Program-made: the position numbers and the translations under genes
In this document: positions 39,722 through 47,812 of the stretch, piece after piece
Layout: each line of letters starts with the position of its first letter
Position numbering within the stretch: the first letter of the stretch is position 1
The notes under the pieces: generated by a model
Told to the model about the DNA's origin: nothing
The model's input: the letters and a program-made list of their open reading frames with translations, nothing else
Database searches by the model: none
From: Pseudomonas tensinigenes
Lineage (GTDB): Bacteria > Pseudomonadota > Gammaproteobacteria > Pseudomonadales > Pseudomonadaceae
Assembly: GCF_014268445.2 (NCBI RefSeq)
Contig: NZ_CP077089.1
Location: 3,713,501 to 3,777,500, forward strand
Reading direction: 5' to 3'
DNA length: 64,000 nucleotides

Positions 39722-42700
39722 TACGTCATCTTCCCGAGCGCTGCGCGCTCGATGTAGTTCAAGTCGTAGACGTAGATGCCGTTGTTGTTCAGCAACGTAT
39801 AACCGGTGCTGGACTGGCCACGAAGCGTGAACGTACCCGCCGGTATATTGATTTCCAGTAGCGGCAACCCTTGCGAGTTGAGAGCAGCTGATCGCAGCGT
39901 CATGCCCAGGACCAGCTCCTTTATGAAGGCTTGGCTGATGATCGCGGTGTTCATGAATACCTGGCCGCCCTGCACAACAAACGGCGCAATCATCTGGCCG
40001 CTCACCTCATCGAGGATCGCGAACCGTTGAGCGAACGCAAGGATCTGCGACTCCTGCTGCTCACCTTCCACACCGATGGCGAGTCCGGCCATCACCGTCC
40101 TGTTACCGACGGTAGTGGATGTTTTGATGGTGGTGAGCGCAGAAACTTTGCCGTTCAAGCCGGAAACAGCGGTGCTCGCGGTTTCTGCTTTCGCGGTGGC
40201 GTTGTTGGCGGTGGCCGAGATGGTCTCGATTCGCTGGGCAGTAGCTTCCTTGTCCGTTGCAACCACAGATTCCAACGTTGAGAGATTCGCGGCATTTTTC
40301 CCTACCGCAGCATCGAGGGACGTGAAGCGCGTCGCTGACGCAAGCTTTTCCTCTGCTATCACCTTCTCGTTCGTCACGATGCTGGCGGTATTCTGATACG
40401 CCTTCAGCGCCTCGCTCATTGCACCGGTGCCGTCATCCTCTCGCCACGCCGCTTGCAGGGCCTGCATCGTCGACGCCTGCGCGGTGACCTCGCCGTCGAG
40501 GGTTTCGATCTGCGTTGAATGCGTCTGAATTTGGAGAGCCATTGCACTGCTGGTTTCGGCAATCGTCCCCATGTCGTACCAGAACTCAGCATTCGGCGGA
40601 GGCATTTCAACTGGTACAGCCTTGATGGCCGAGAACAGGCGACCATCGAGCCGCACCACTTCACCTTTCACGTACGGTTTTGCCGGGTCATAAACCATGG
40701 CATCGGTGATTTCGCCGATCAGGTCTTCAAGTTCTTGTTTGGCCTGCTCAAGCCGCTCATTGACTGAGCCCTCGCCATCACCGGAAATCTTTCCGATCTC
40801 CGCAAGCAGCTTCTCACCAAGGGCAGACTCCTGAATCCTGCCTAGGAAGTATTTTTCGTACTCGGACTGGTCGACGCTCACCTGCCCATTGATCCCATTC
40901 ACTGCGGGAAACCAAGGACCGATGTTGCCAATGCGGTCCACCAAGCGCCCCCAGAAAAACAGACTCGTACCTGGCACGACATTCTGCATTTCGTGGTTCG
41001 ATTGGGGATAGGCGAAATCGGCCAGCTTGACGGCCGTGGTCAGGTCGTTGACCTCGTTGTTCCAAATTTCAGTTCGCTGGGTATCTTCTGCACCAAGTGG
41101 GAATCCCCATTCGAGTCCAATGCCATAAACCTTGCTGATCGTTTTCAGATACGCCAGTGCGGGCGGCAGCCCCTGCTTCCCGCTTAGGTTGGTCAGGGTC
41201 GAGTTGCGCCATTGCGACGAGATGTCGAAAGCACTCACCGCACGTACCCTGGCCACGTAGGCGCCTGCGTAGATGCCGACCACGTCCACGTCGGTCATAC
41301 CGGTGCGCTGCAGCTTGACCCAGTTGCCGCTGTCCTTGCGCCACTCAATGTCGTAGCCGACAGCGCCAACGACGGCTGGCCAGCTGATGGTCATGGTGGC
41401 CACGGCCAGACCCTGCACAACCGATGAAGTCGACGACAGCGAAACGCTCGCCGGTGCCGGAACAACGGTGATCGGGATTACGCTGATCGGACGCTCTTCC
41501 AGGCGAGCGCCAGTGTCGATGAATGCGAACTTGCTCGGCTCGAACTGCAGCGCGCTGATTTCGTAGTCACCCTCGGTGGTGCGCTTGGTACGCAGGACGC
41601 GATAGAGCGGGATAGCCAGATCATCGGCGTCGAGCGCCCATTGCAACTGCGCCACCGGTGGTTCGCTGTAGGCAACCGTGACGGTCACGGCGCGGCCGTT
41701 GACGCTTTGCACGGTGCGACCTTCAGCGCGACCGCCAGGAAGATTGATGATCAGCCGATCGCCGGCCTTGGCCTGGGTATCGCGATCAAGCGTCACTACG
41801 CGACCTGCCACTGCCGAGATCCGGCCGCCAACTTCTCGGCCCGCCAGCAACGAATCAGCCACTGGGATGATGTGGCCTGGCAGCGGAATCACACCTTCCA
41901 TGCCGGTCTTGAAAGATACGGTGCGGTCTTGGTTGTTGCTGAGGATCGCCCACTTGCCACGGCGCTGGGCCTCGGAGGCGCGGGTACAGCCAATGGCGCT
42001 CAGCTCGGTCGGCCGGTCGCCATAGCGGCGCTGGAGATCCAGGTCAGCGAACGGAACAACGTCGGTGTCGTAATTGTTCGCCGGATTGTCGTAGCTCACC
42101 AGCGCCCGGGTGTAACGGGTCTTAGCCGAGGCGCTGCCATATGAGAACTTGCCGTCGATCACATTGGCCCGGGTGAACACGTAGTCGAAGTCCTGCGCGC
42201 GCGGCATGTCGGCCTGCATCACCAGTTGGCCCTGCGCCCAATAAGTCATGCCACGGTAAATCGCCGAGATATCACGCAGCAGCGACCAGGCATCAGCCTT
42301 GCCCTGCAGGTTCATGTCGCAGAGGAAGCGTGGTTCCTGCCCGCCCAGTCCGTTCGGCACCAACTGATCGCAGTACTGCGCGATCCGGTACAGCTCCCAC
42401 TTGTCCACCATGAAAGGCTTGATTCGCTTACCCAGCCCGAAACGGTCTTCGGTGCACACCCCGTAGGTGATCCACGCAGCGTTGTTCGTCCATGCCGATT
42501 TCATCGAGCCGTCCCAAGTCCCGGTATAGGTGCGCTGGATCGGGTCGTAGTTGCTCGGCACCATCCAGCGTCGCGCCTTGCACTTCACGGTGACGGCCGG
42601 GATGTTGGTGAACTGCTCGGCGTCGAATTCGATATAGAGCAGCGCAGTGTTCGGGTAGCGCAGCTTGGCGTCGATTACTTCGGTGTAACCGGCCACCAGC

Positions 42701-43326
42701 ATGGAGTCGGCGATCTTGTTGGTGTTCTGGTTTGGCGTCAGACGGCGCACGCGGATCTGCCATCCTGTAGCTGCGTCCGGCAGATCAATGCGGCGCGAGC
42801 GCTCGTAGCGCGTAGTGGTTTTGCCGTCGACCGCATCCACCAGCACCTGCTGATAGGAGCCGCCATCAGTGGCCACGTCGATTGCGTATTCGATGCGGTA
42901 GCCGCCGACGTTGCCCTGGTCATCGGACCGTTGCAGCGCCGGCCACGCCAAACGCATGCGCACGGCGGAAAGCTGAGTGTTGGTGATTGATCGCACCCAC
43001 GGCGAATCGCTTCGCAGCTCGATGTTAAGCGACGTCTCGTTCTCCACGGACGGGATGCCCGGGATGTAGGTCTGATCCACCGAGCCTGGGCGCCAGTCCC
43101 ACTTCACGTTTGGGAAGTTGTAGTTACCACTGGCATCGCAGATCGGAGTGTTGTCCAGGTAGATGTCGTAGTCGGTCGGGATACCGTCGAACTCGCCCTC
43201 GCCCACGGCGATTAGCAGTTTCGCCAGGTTGGTCGAGCGCAGGCTGTCGCTGGCTTCGGTCGGCGATTTCGGCTTGCTGCTTCCGCCCTTCTCGCCGTAG
43301 ATCTCGATAAGTTGCGCTGCGCCCAT
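39721..43326 (-). CDS. Tail tip / host specificity protein J
   Basis: A 1201-residue lambda gpJ-like protein, the largest in the operon. The N-terminal region (KPKSPTEASDSLRSTNLAKLLIAVGEGEFDG) and tail-hub block (TYGVCTEDRFGLGKRI, GGQEPRFLCDMNLQGKADAWSLLRDISAIYRG) match the phage tip hub. Fibronectin III-like segments follow near residues 640-730 and a coiled-coil with DUF1983-like end (FAQRFAILDEVSGQMIAPFVVQGGQVFM). It contacts the host receptor and triggers DNA ejection. TGGAGGAAAG precedes the ATG behind a hairpin-T module. Confidence 0.92.
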   Translation of the reverse strand: MGAAQLIEIYGEKGGSSKPKSPTEASDSLRSTNLAKLLIAVGEGEFDGIPTDYDIYLDNTPICDASGNYNFPNVKWDWRPGSVDQTYIPGIPSVENETSLNIELRSDSPWVRSITNTQLSAVRMRLAWPALQRSDDQGNVGGYRIEYAIDVATDGGSYQQVLVDAVDGKTTTRYERSRRIDLPDAATGWQIRVRRLTPNQNTNKIADSMLVAGYTEVIDAKLRYPNTALLYIEFDAEQFTNIPAVTVKCKARRWMVPSNYDPIQRTYTGTWDGSMKSAWTNNAAWITYGVCTEDRFGLGKRIKPFMVDKWELYRIAQYCDQLVPNGLGGQEPRFLCDMNLQGKADAWSLLRDISAIYRGMTYWAQGQLVMQADMPRAQDFDYVFTRANVIDGKFSYGSASAKTRYTRALVSYDNPANNYDTDVVPFADLDLQRRYGDRPTELSAIGCTRASEAQRRGKWAILSNNQDRTVSFKTGMEGVIPLPGHIIPVADSLLAGREVGGRISAVAGRVVTLDRDTQAKAGDRLIINLPGGRAEGRTVQSVNGRAVTVTVAYSEPPVAQLQWALDADDLAIPLYRVLRTKRTTEGDYEISALQFEPSKFAFIDTGARLEERPISVIPITVVPAPASVSLSSTSSVVQGLAVATMTISWPAVVGAVGYDIEWRKDSGNWVKLQRTGMTDVDVVGIYAGAYVARVRAVSAFDISSQWRNSTLTNLSGKQGLPPALAYLKTISKVYGIGLEWGFPLGAEDTQRTEIWNNEVNDLTTAVKLADFAYPQSNHEMQNVVPGTSLFFWGRLVDRIGNIGPWFPAVNGINGQVSVDQSEYEKYFLGRIQESALGEKLLAEIGKISGDGEGSVNERLEQAKQELEDLIGEITDAMVYDPAKPYVKGEVVRLDGRLFSAIKAVPVEMPPPNAEFWYDMGTIAETSSAMALQIQTHSTQIETLDGEVTAQASTMQALQAAWREDDGTGAMSEALKAYQNTASIVTNEKVIAEEKLASATRFTSLDAAVGKNAANLSTLESVVATDKEATAQRIETISATANNATAKAETASTAVSGLNGKVSALTTIKTSTTVGNRTVMAGLAIGVEGEQQESQILAFAQRFAILDEVSGQMIAPFVVQGGQVFMNTAIISQAFIKELVLGMTLRSAALNSQGLPLLEINIPAGTFTLRGQSSTGYTLLNNNGIYVYDLNYIERAALGKMT

Positions 43327-43342
43327 GCTTTCCTCCAGGCGT

Positions 43343-43365
43343 AAAAAAACCCGCCGAAGCGGGTT
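43343..43365 (-). terminator. Hairpin-T module upstream of J
   Basis: AACCCGC, a CGAA-complement loop, then GCGGGTT followed on the minus strand by TTTTTTTACGCCTGGAGGAAAG and the J start. Confidence 0.75.
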
Positions 43366-43414
43366 AGGTGGTTATCAGTGCAGTGGAGTTTTCGACACTA
43401 TCAGATGGAGAAAT

Positions 43415-43768
43415 CTAGAGACAGGTCTTGGCGCTCGCGGCGCGGCGATCCGATATCCAGCTCATACTACTGTCGGAGAAAAACTCAACCTTTGTTCGGC
43501 CGTCGCGCTGCGTAACGTCGACCATCTCACGATAGTTTGCACTAACGACTGACTGCCCTCCGCCGGGCTTTGGCTGAAGATTCACGTTGTAATGAACGCC
43601 AGCCAATGACTCATTCTGCCAAGCGTAGAGGATGCACTCTGCCACCTGCTGCTCCGACTTTGATGAGGTGAAAGTCTTCAATGGCCCATCAGCCCTCAAT
43701 TCCTGTGGAGACGCTGTGCACCCTACAACTGCGAGCGCAATTACTAGGGCTGCGATAATCCTTTGCAT
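43415..43768 (-). CDS. Prophage lipoprotein (moron candidate)
   Basis: A 117-residue lipoprotein, signal MQRIIAALVIALAVVGC, then a compact domain (EQQVAECILYAWQNESLAGVHYNVNLQPKPGGG, RDGRTKVEFFSDSSMSWISDRRAASAKTCL). GAGAGA precedes the ATG at 43768. It lies between I and J, a place used for lysogenic conversion genes in lambdoid phages (lambda has its own lipoproteins elsewhere). It may alter the outer membrane or block phage entry. Confidence 0.7.
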   Translation of the reverse strand: MQRIIAALVIALAVVGCTASPQELRADGPLKTFTSSKSEQQVAECILYAWQNESLAGVHYNVNLQPKPGGGQSVVSANYREMVDVTQRDGRTKVEFFSDSSMSWISDRRAASAKTCL

Positions 43769-43815
43769 ATTCTCTCTCACGCCAAACGCGCGAATATATC
43801 ATCAGCGCCTCAAAG

Positions 43816-44424
43816 TTAAGCCTTGTCTTCAGCCAGAATTGAGGCTGAAATGATCATCCCGCCCCACCGGCGCTCGCCGATGCAGATCGGTACCGGGTTG
43901 CCGCTGGCCGTGGTGTTCTTGGCGCTGCCGAAGGCGTAGGACGGCGAGTTTTCGGGGGAGGCGCTTTGCTTCAGGCCTGAGGCTTGGGGGCTGAGCATTT
44001 GAATGACGCCGCCGATCGCCATCGACGCGCCGGCCGCATACAAAAACGGCGATGCGGCTGCAAACGGAGTGAATGACAGTACGTAGGCTGCGGCGATCAT
44101 CACTGTACCGATGATGGTCTGCAGCCCGCCGGCGCGCTTGCTCCCGGAAATCACCGGAACAATGCGAATTTCACGCGTACCGCCGAGATCGAATCCGTCC
44201 ATTCCGATGTTTGCGCGATTCCGGAAGATCGCAAACTTCAGCCCAAGGCGCTCCAGTCGTTTAATCTCATCGGCGAAACCAACAATGGTCGCATTGAGCG
44301 CACGGAACACCTCCACGACCGATCTGCCGTCGAGCAGGAATTGCTTGCTTCGAAAGAACTTATTCGCGAGCGAACCGGACAGCATCACTTTCGTCATTGG
44401 CGTGTAGGTAATTGCTGAGCACAT
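43816..44424 (-). CDS. Phage tail assembly protein I
   Basis: A 202-residue lambda gpI-like protein. N-terminal ubiquitin-like region (GRSVVEVFRALNATIVGFADEIKRL) and then a hydrophobic Ala/Gly stretch near residues 103-140 (IIGTVMIAAAYVLSFTPFAAA) and a C-terminal PSYAFGSAKNTTASGNPVPICIGERRWGGMIISASI. It acts in tail-tip assembly together with J and K. Confidence 0.87.
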   Translation of the reverse strand: MCSAITYTPMTKVMLSGSLANKFFRSKQFLLDGRSVVEVFRALNATIVGFADEIKRLERLGLKFAIFRNRANIGMDGFDLGGTREIRIVPVISGSKRAGGLQTIIGTVMIAAAYVLSFTPFAAASPFLYAAGASMAIGGVIQMLSPQASGLKQSASPENSPSYAFGSAKNTTASGNPVPICIGERRWGGMIISASILAEDKA

Positions 44425-44441
44425 GCCATTCTCCAGGCAAT

Positions 44442-44463
44442 AAAAAACCGCCCGGAGGCGGTC
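44442..44463 (-). terminator. Hairpin-T module upstream of I
   Basis: CCGCC-CGGAG-GCGG hairpin, followed on the minus strand by TTTTTTATTGCCTGGAGAATG, where the ATG-proximal GGAG is the SD of I. Confidence 0.7.
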
Positions 44464-44466
44464 TGT

Positions 44467-44889
44467 TCAGAGAGTCGTGGGCAGTATGTCGATCTGCCCA
44501 TCGCCTCCGGTGAAAACTCGGTATTTCTTGACCGCGCCGTCTTTCACGATCGCTTCCCGCTCCACTCGGGCTGCGCCCATGGAGCAGATGCCAGAGCCGG
44601 TGTAAGCCGCGCCGACTGAGACCGAATCAGGCGGCAGATAGAACGATGCCTTCTGACCTGGTTCGAGCTTGGCGGCCTGTTTGCCATCGATAAAAACCGC
44701 CATTGAACAAAGGCTTCCAGTCTGCCCAGAGTCGCGGATCACTTGCAGCGTCCCATATGCCCCTGATGGCTTGGCCTGGTAGGCCAACAGCTGACTGGCC
44801 GGCGCCTGCTTGGCTTCACTGGAAGGCGTTGGCGAAGTCGCACACCCCGCCAACAGCGCTGCTGTCAACGCTCCTATCAAAATCCGCAT
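44467..44889 (-). CDS. Prophage lipoprotein, DUF2846-like (moron candidate)
   Basis: A 140-residue lipoprotein with signal MRILIGALTAALLAGC. The mature domain (LQVIRDSGQTGSLCSMAVFIDGKQAAKLEPGQKASFYLPP) resembles DUF2846-type proteins. Four Cys are present, two after the lipid Cys. It sits between K/I and the opposite-strand membrane gene. A virion role is unlikely; an effect on the lysogen's surface is more plausible. Confidence 0.68.
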   Translation of the reverse strand: MRILIGALTAALLAGCATSPTPSSEAKQAPASQLLAYQAKPSGAYGTLQVIRDSGQTGSLCSMAVFIDGKQAAKLEPGQKASFYLPPDSVSVGAAYTGSGICSMGAARVEREAIVKDGAVKKYRVFTGGDGQIDILPTTL

Positions 44890-45085
44890 ATTTACTCCTT
44901 GTGGTCACGCACGCTGAAGGTGAAGAAATAGAACATGTCACTCCTGTGGAATAGAGTGCACTTTAGCGTGACACTGTCTGGGTATCCAGCATGGACGAAA
45001 GGCCAGTAGCAATAGGAGCGGCGCGAAAGTAGCATTATGCCATCAAGCTCAGCTCAATCGATTATTACGAAGGTAAACAATTAAC

Positions 45086-45919
45086 ATGGATAGCCTTTCA
45101 ATACCTCCCACGATTTACGTAGCGTTCGGCGTGATTACAGCGGCACTTCTAGCTGGTTTTTTTTCCTTTTTAAATTTGGTTAGCGCTAAAGAAAACAAAG
45201 TGTCTGAGTTCAGATTAGCTTGGGTAGATGGGCTACGAGACGAAGTTGCTATATATACAGCAGCAGTTCAAGAATTAGTTAGAGTCGACGGTCCAAAACT
45301 ATACGACCTGAAGGATTCATCTGAAACAAAAACTATTGCAGAGCTGAGACGAGAAAGACATCTAGAAACTCGAGACGCCTATAACAAGGTAGCGGAAAGC
45401 CTTTCTAGAATCCAGCTTAGACTCAATCCAAAACATGTTAATGACAATCCAGACGGGGATGAGGCTAGGCTAATGGCTAGCATTCAAAAAACCCGGGATC
45501 TATTCAACGGAGGCTACTATAAGGAAGCCTCAAAATTTTGCGATGACATAAGAGAGGTAACTGCGCCTCTACTTAAAAAAACTTGGGATCAGGTGAAGAA
45601 AGGCGAACTTGGCTACAGACTCATTAGAGCCAGCGCACTAATTATAATTATAGCCGGAACAACAGTTACCTTCGGCTTTGGATACAGTTTATTGCAGCAC
45701 TCCATTGAAAAAAATAAATTAAATCTCTCAGAACATGGTGCCACCAATGAGTCTAGCACTCACGAAAACCTCACTAAAAACTCTATTAAAACTGAGAAGA
45801 CGAATGTAATCGCGAATACCAGCGCAGACTCTCAAAAAAGTCATTTACAGAGTACAAATGAAAGACTACAAAAAACTCAAGCTCCCATTAATAACATTTC
45901 ACCCAAGCCAATAGATTGA
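45086..45919 (+). CDS. Opposite-strand AT-rich membrane protein (moron candidate)
   Basis: A 277-residue protein. Two membrane helices: residues about 11-33 (YVAFGVITAALLAGFFSFLNLV) and 184-205 (RASALIIIIAGTTVTFGFGYSLL); between them lies a cytoplasmic or periplasmic helical domain of 150 residues (SEFRLAWVDGLRDEVAIYTAAVQELVRV), and after them a polar Ser/Thr/Lys/Asn-rich tail. Coding sequence is clearly AT-richer than neighbours and it faces against the late operon, between K and I; its end overlaps K by 43 bases. This indicates separate acquisition. Superinfection exclusion or anti-phage defence is a reasonable guess, not shown. Confidence 0.75.
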   Translation: MDSLSIPPTIYVAFGVITAALLAGFFSFLNLVSAKENKVSEFRLAWVDGLRDEVAIYTAAVQELVRVDGPKLYDLKDSSETKTIAELRRERHLETRDAYNKVAESLSRIQLRLNPKHVNDNPDGDEARLMASIQKTRDLFNGGYYKEASKFCDDIREVTAPLLKKTWDQVKKGELGYRLIRASALIIIIAGTTVTFGFGYSLLQHSIEKNKLNLSEHGATNESSTHENLTKNSIKTEKTNVIANTSADSQKSHLQSTNERLQKTQAPINNISPKPID

Positions 45920-46713
45920 ATGCCACCTGAATTCCCTTGCGTCCGGGCCGCGCTAGGATTGTATCCATCTTCATGCCTGAGGATGAGTCGTGCGCGGTCA
46001 TGCCATGGACCGCCGAACACAATGACCTCCGATGGCCTGCCGTACAGATGGTGCAACAAGAACGGGCCGGGGCCGAAGGACGCTGCGTCCTCACCTGGCA
46101 GCGCTGGATCGGCGCCGAGAAAGATCCCCGCATGATTCGGGTAAACCGTTCGCCCCACTTCCATCACGATCATGTCGCCGCGCTGCGGCTGGTCGACGCG
46201 ATAGAAGCCGGCGGCCTCGTAGTTCGCCTCGTACAGGCTGGTGTTGTCCTTGCTCTCCCACCAGCCGTCGGCGCGCTTGAAGGCTTCGAACTCCAGCCCC
46301 CACTCGCGTTTGTACCAGTCCGCGCAGACCTGCCAGCAGTCCCAGGCGCCGTGCACGAAGGGTCGTTTCAGCAGCGGCACTTCGCCAGACGGCATGACCG
46401 TGCGCAAATCGCCTTCTGGCCAGCTCAGGATGTGCCACGGCAGCGCGGTGGCTTCACACATGGCCAGGTCGCGCGGTGACGGCCTGCTGGTTGCATCCGG
46501 ATGCGAGTGCACAACACCGATAACCTCGCCAATGTCCTCGGCCGCCGCGTATTGTTCGGGATCGATCCGGAACTCTTCGTTCGGCTCGGTCGAGACGTTG
46601 ATGCAGGGGAAGTATTGTTGCTTGCGCCCGATCGCCAGCAGCAGTCCGCAGCACTCTTTCGGGTATTCGGCTGCCGCGTGCGCCTGGATCGCGTTCAAAA
46701 TGTGTTTACGCAT
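45877..46713 (-). CDS. Tail assembly protein K (JAB/MPN and NlpC/P60 domains)
   Basis: A 278-residue lambda gpK-like protein. The JAB/MPN metalloprotease domain shows Glu20 (KECCGLLL) and the zinc motif HSHPDATSRPSPRD; the NlpC/P60 domain begins at GAWDCWQVCADWYKREW (catalytic Cys) with a His in YPNHAGIFLG. It processes tip proteins or digests peptidoglycan on entry. The last 20 or so residues (QGNSGGIQSIGLGEMLLMGA) lie in sequence shared with the convergent membrane gene and may be a late addition. Confidence 0.9.
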   Translation of the reverse strand: MRKHILNAIQAHAAAEYPKECCGLLLAIGRKQQYFPCINVSTEPNEEFRIDPEQYAAAEDIGEVIGVVHSHPDATSRPSPRDLAMCEATALPWHILSWPEGDLRTVMPSGEVPLLKRPFVHGAWDCWQVCADWYKREWGLEFEAFKRADGWWESKDNTSLYEANYEAAGFYRVDQPQRGDMIVMEVGRTVYPNHAGIFLGADPALPGEDAASFGPGPFLLHHLYGRPSEVIVFGGPWHDRARLILRHEDGYNPSAARTQGNSGGIQSIGLGEMLLMGA

Positions 46714-46714
46714 G

Positions 46715-47464
46715 TCAGCTCCGTGCGATCAGCGAAACGGCCGGGAAGCCACCGAACGGCAGAGGGTTGCCCTCGCCGAAGCGCGGGATGCAGCCCTTGC
46801 CCAACGTGGCGTCACACTCGTCCAGTTCAGGGTTGTCAGTGACCACGCCGTCTTTAGTAACGTACGGGCCGATGTATCCGCAGTTCGGCCCCCGGTAGCC
46901 ACCTGTAAGGCACCAGTGACACAGCGTCGTGGCCTGCCGTCCAATCGACTCGTTACCGACGTCGCCCGGGCTGGCCAGCTCCCAACTGACATTTTCCCCA
47001 TCCTCGTTCGTTTTCTGGTCGATGTACCAGACCTCGATCGTCTCTTGGGTTGGGTCTGCTGCAGGATTGCCAGCCGGGAAGTTCGCAGCGTCCAGGTAGG
47101 TGCCCAGCGTGTGGCGCATCGTCAGCTTGAACTCGAGCAGATCTTCGAACGCCAGACATAGCGCAGTGATGCGCCCGTTGACGTTACCCACTGACAGAGT
47201 GGGCCGGACCGCAGTGCCGTCGCCGTTCGCCTCAATGCCGTCAATCTGCATCGGCCAGGCGCTGTACTCGTTGCCCTGCCAGTAGATAGCCTTCGCCGGC
47301 AACTGGTCGGCATTGTCGCCAGCGGCGATCAGCTCAGCCGCGGTGTGCGGGATCGCGTGCCCATGAAAGCGCAGAACGTCCGCGCCATAGTCCGTGCCGT
47401 CCAATTCAAAGAGCAGCACTTCGCTGCCAGGCTCAAGCACCTGGATGTCACTGATCAGCGGCAT
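46715..47464 (-). CDS. Minor tail protein L
   Basis: A 249-residue lambda gpL-like protein. The C-terminal Cys set (CHWCLTGGYRGPNCGY, CDATLGKGC) matches the positions that bind a [4Fe-4S] cluster in lambda gpL. N-terminal MPLISDIQVLEPGSEVLLFELDGTDYG. It is part of the tail tip. It ends one base before K starts and lies 9 bases after M. Confidence 0.9.
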   Translation of the reverse strand: MPLISDIQVLEPGSEVLLFELDGTDYGADVLRFHGHAIPHTAAELIAAGDNADQLPAKAIYWQGNEYSAWPMQIDGIEANGDGTAVRPTLSVGNVNGRITALCLAFEDLLEFKLTMRHTLGTYLDAANFPAGNPAADPTQETIEVWYIDQKTNEDGENVSWELASPGDVGNESIGRQATTLCHWCLTGGYRGPNCGYIGPYVTKDGVVTDNPELDECDATLGKGCIPRFGEGNPLPFGGFPAVSLIARS

Positions 47465-47473
47465 GATTGCCCC

Positions 47474-47812
47474 TTATGGTTGGAATGCCCGCTCGAACGT
47501 AGCGGTGAGTTTGAAGACACCGCCGCCCATTGGTGTGGGAGCTGGATTTTTACAGGTGAACAGACCGAGCTCGCCGAGTGGCGTTGTCCATAGAAACGCC
47601 TTTGCTCCAGCATGCCGGTCGAGGAATGCCATGATCTCCAGCACCTTGGCCTTCTGGCCTGCGAAAGTGATCGGATACGAATCCTCTTTGTTGTTCGGGC
47701 CGTCGCCGACGTTCTGCGCGTAGCCGTTGCCGAATTTCGAGGTGCGCACCCGATAATTGATATCGGGTGTTTCGCCGCGCTCCGTTGGCCAGGTGAATTT
47801 CTCGATGGCCAT
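47474..47812 (-). CDS. Minor tail protein M
   Basis: A 112-residue lambda gpM-like protein (FTWPTERGETPDINYRVRTSKFGNGYAQ, PITFAGQKAKVLEIMAFLDRHAGAKAFLWTTP). It joins the tail tip to the tape measure. The ATG at 47812 overlaps the tape-measure stop (TGATG), so it depends on its translation; a longer frame to 47860 is not needed. Confidence 0.87.
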   Translation of the reverse strand: MAIEKFTWPTERGETPDINYRVRTSKFGNGYAQNVGDGPNNKEDSYPITFAGQKAKVLEIMAFLDRHAGAKAFLWTTPLGELGLFTCKNPAPTPMGGGVFKLTATFERAFQP

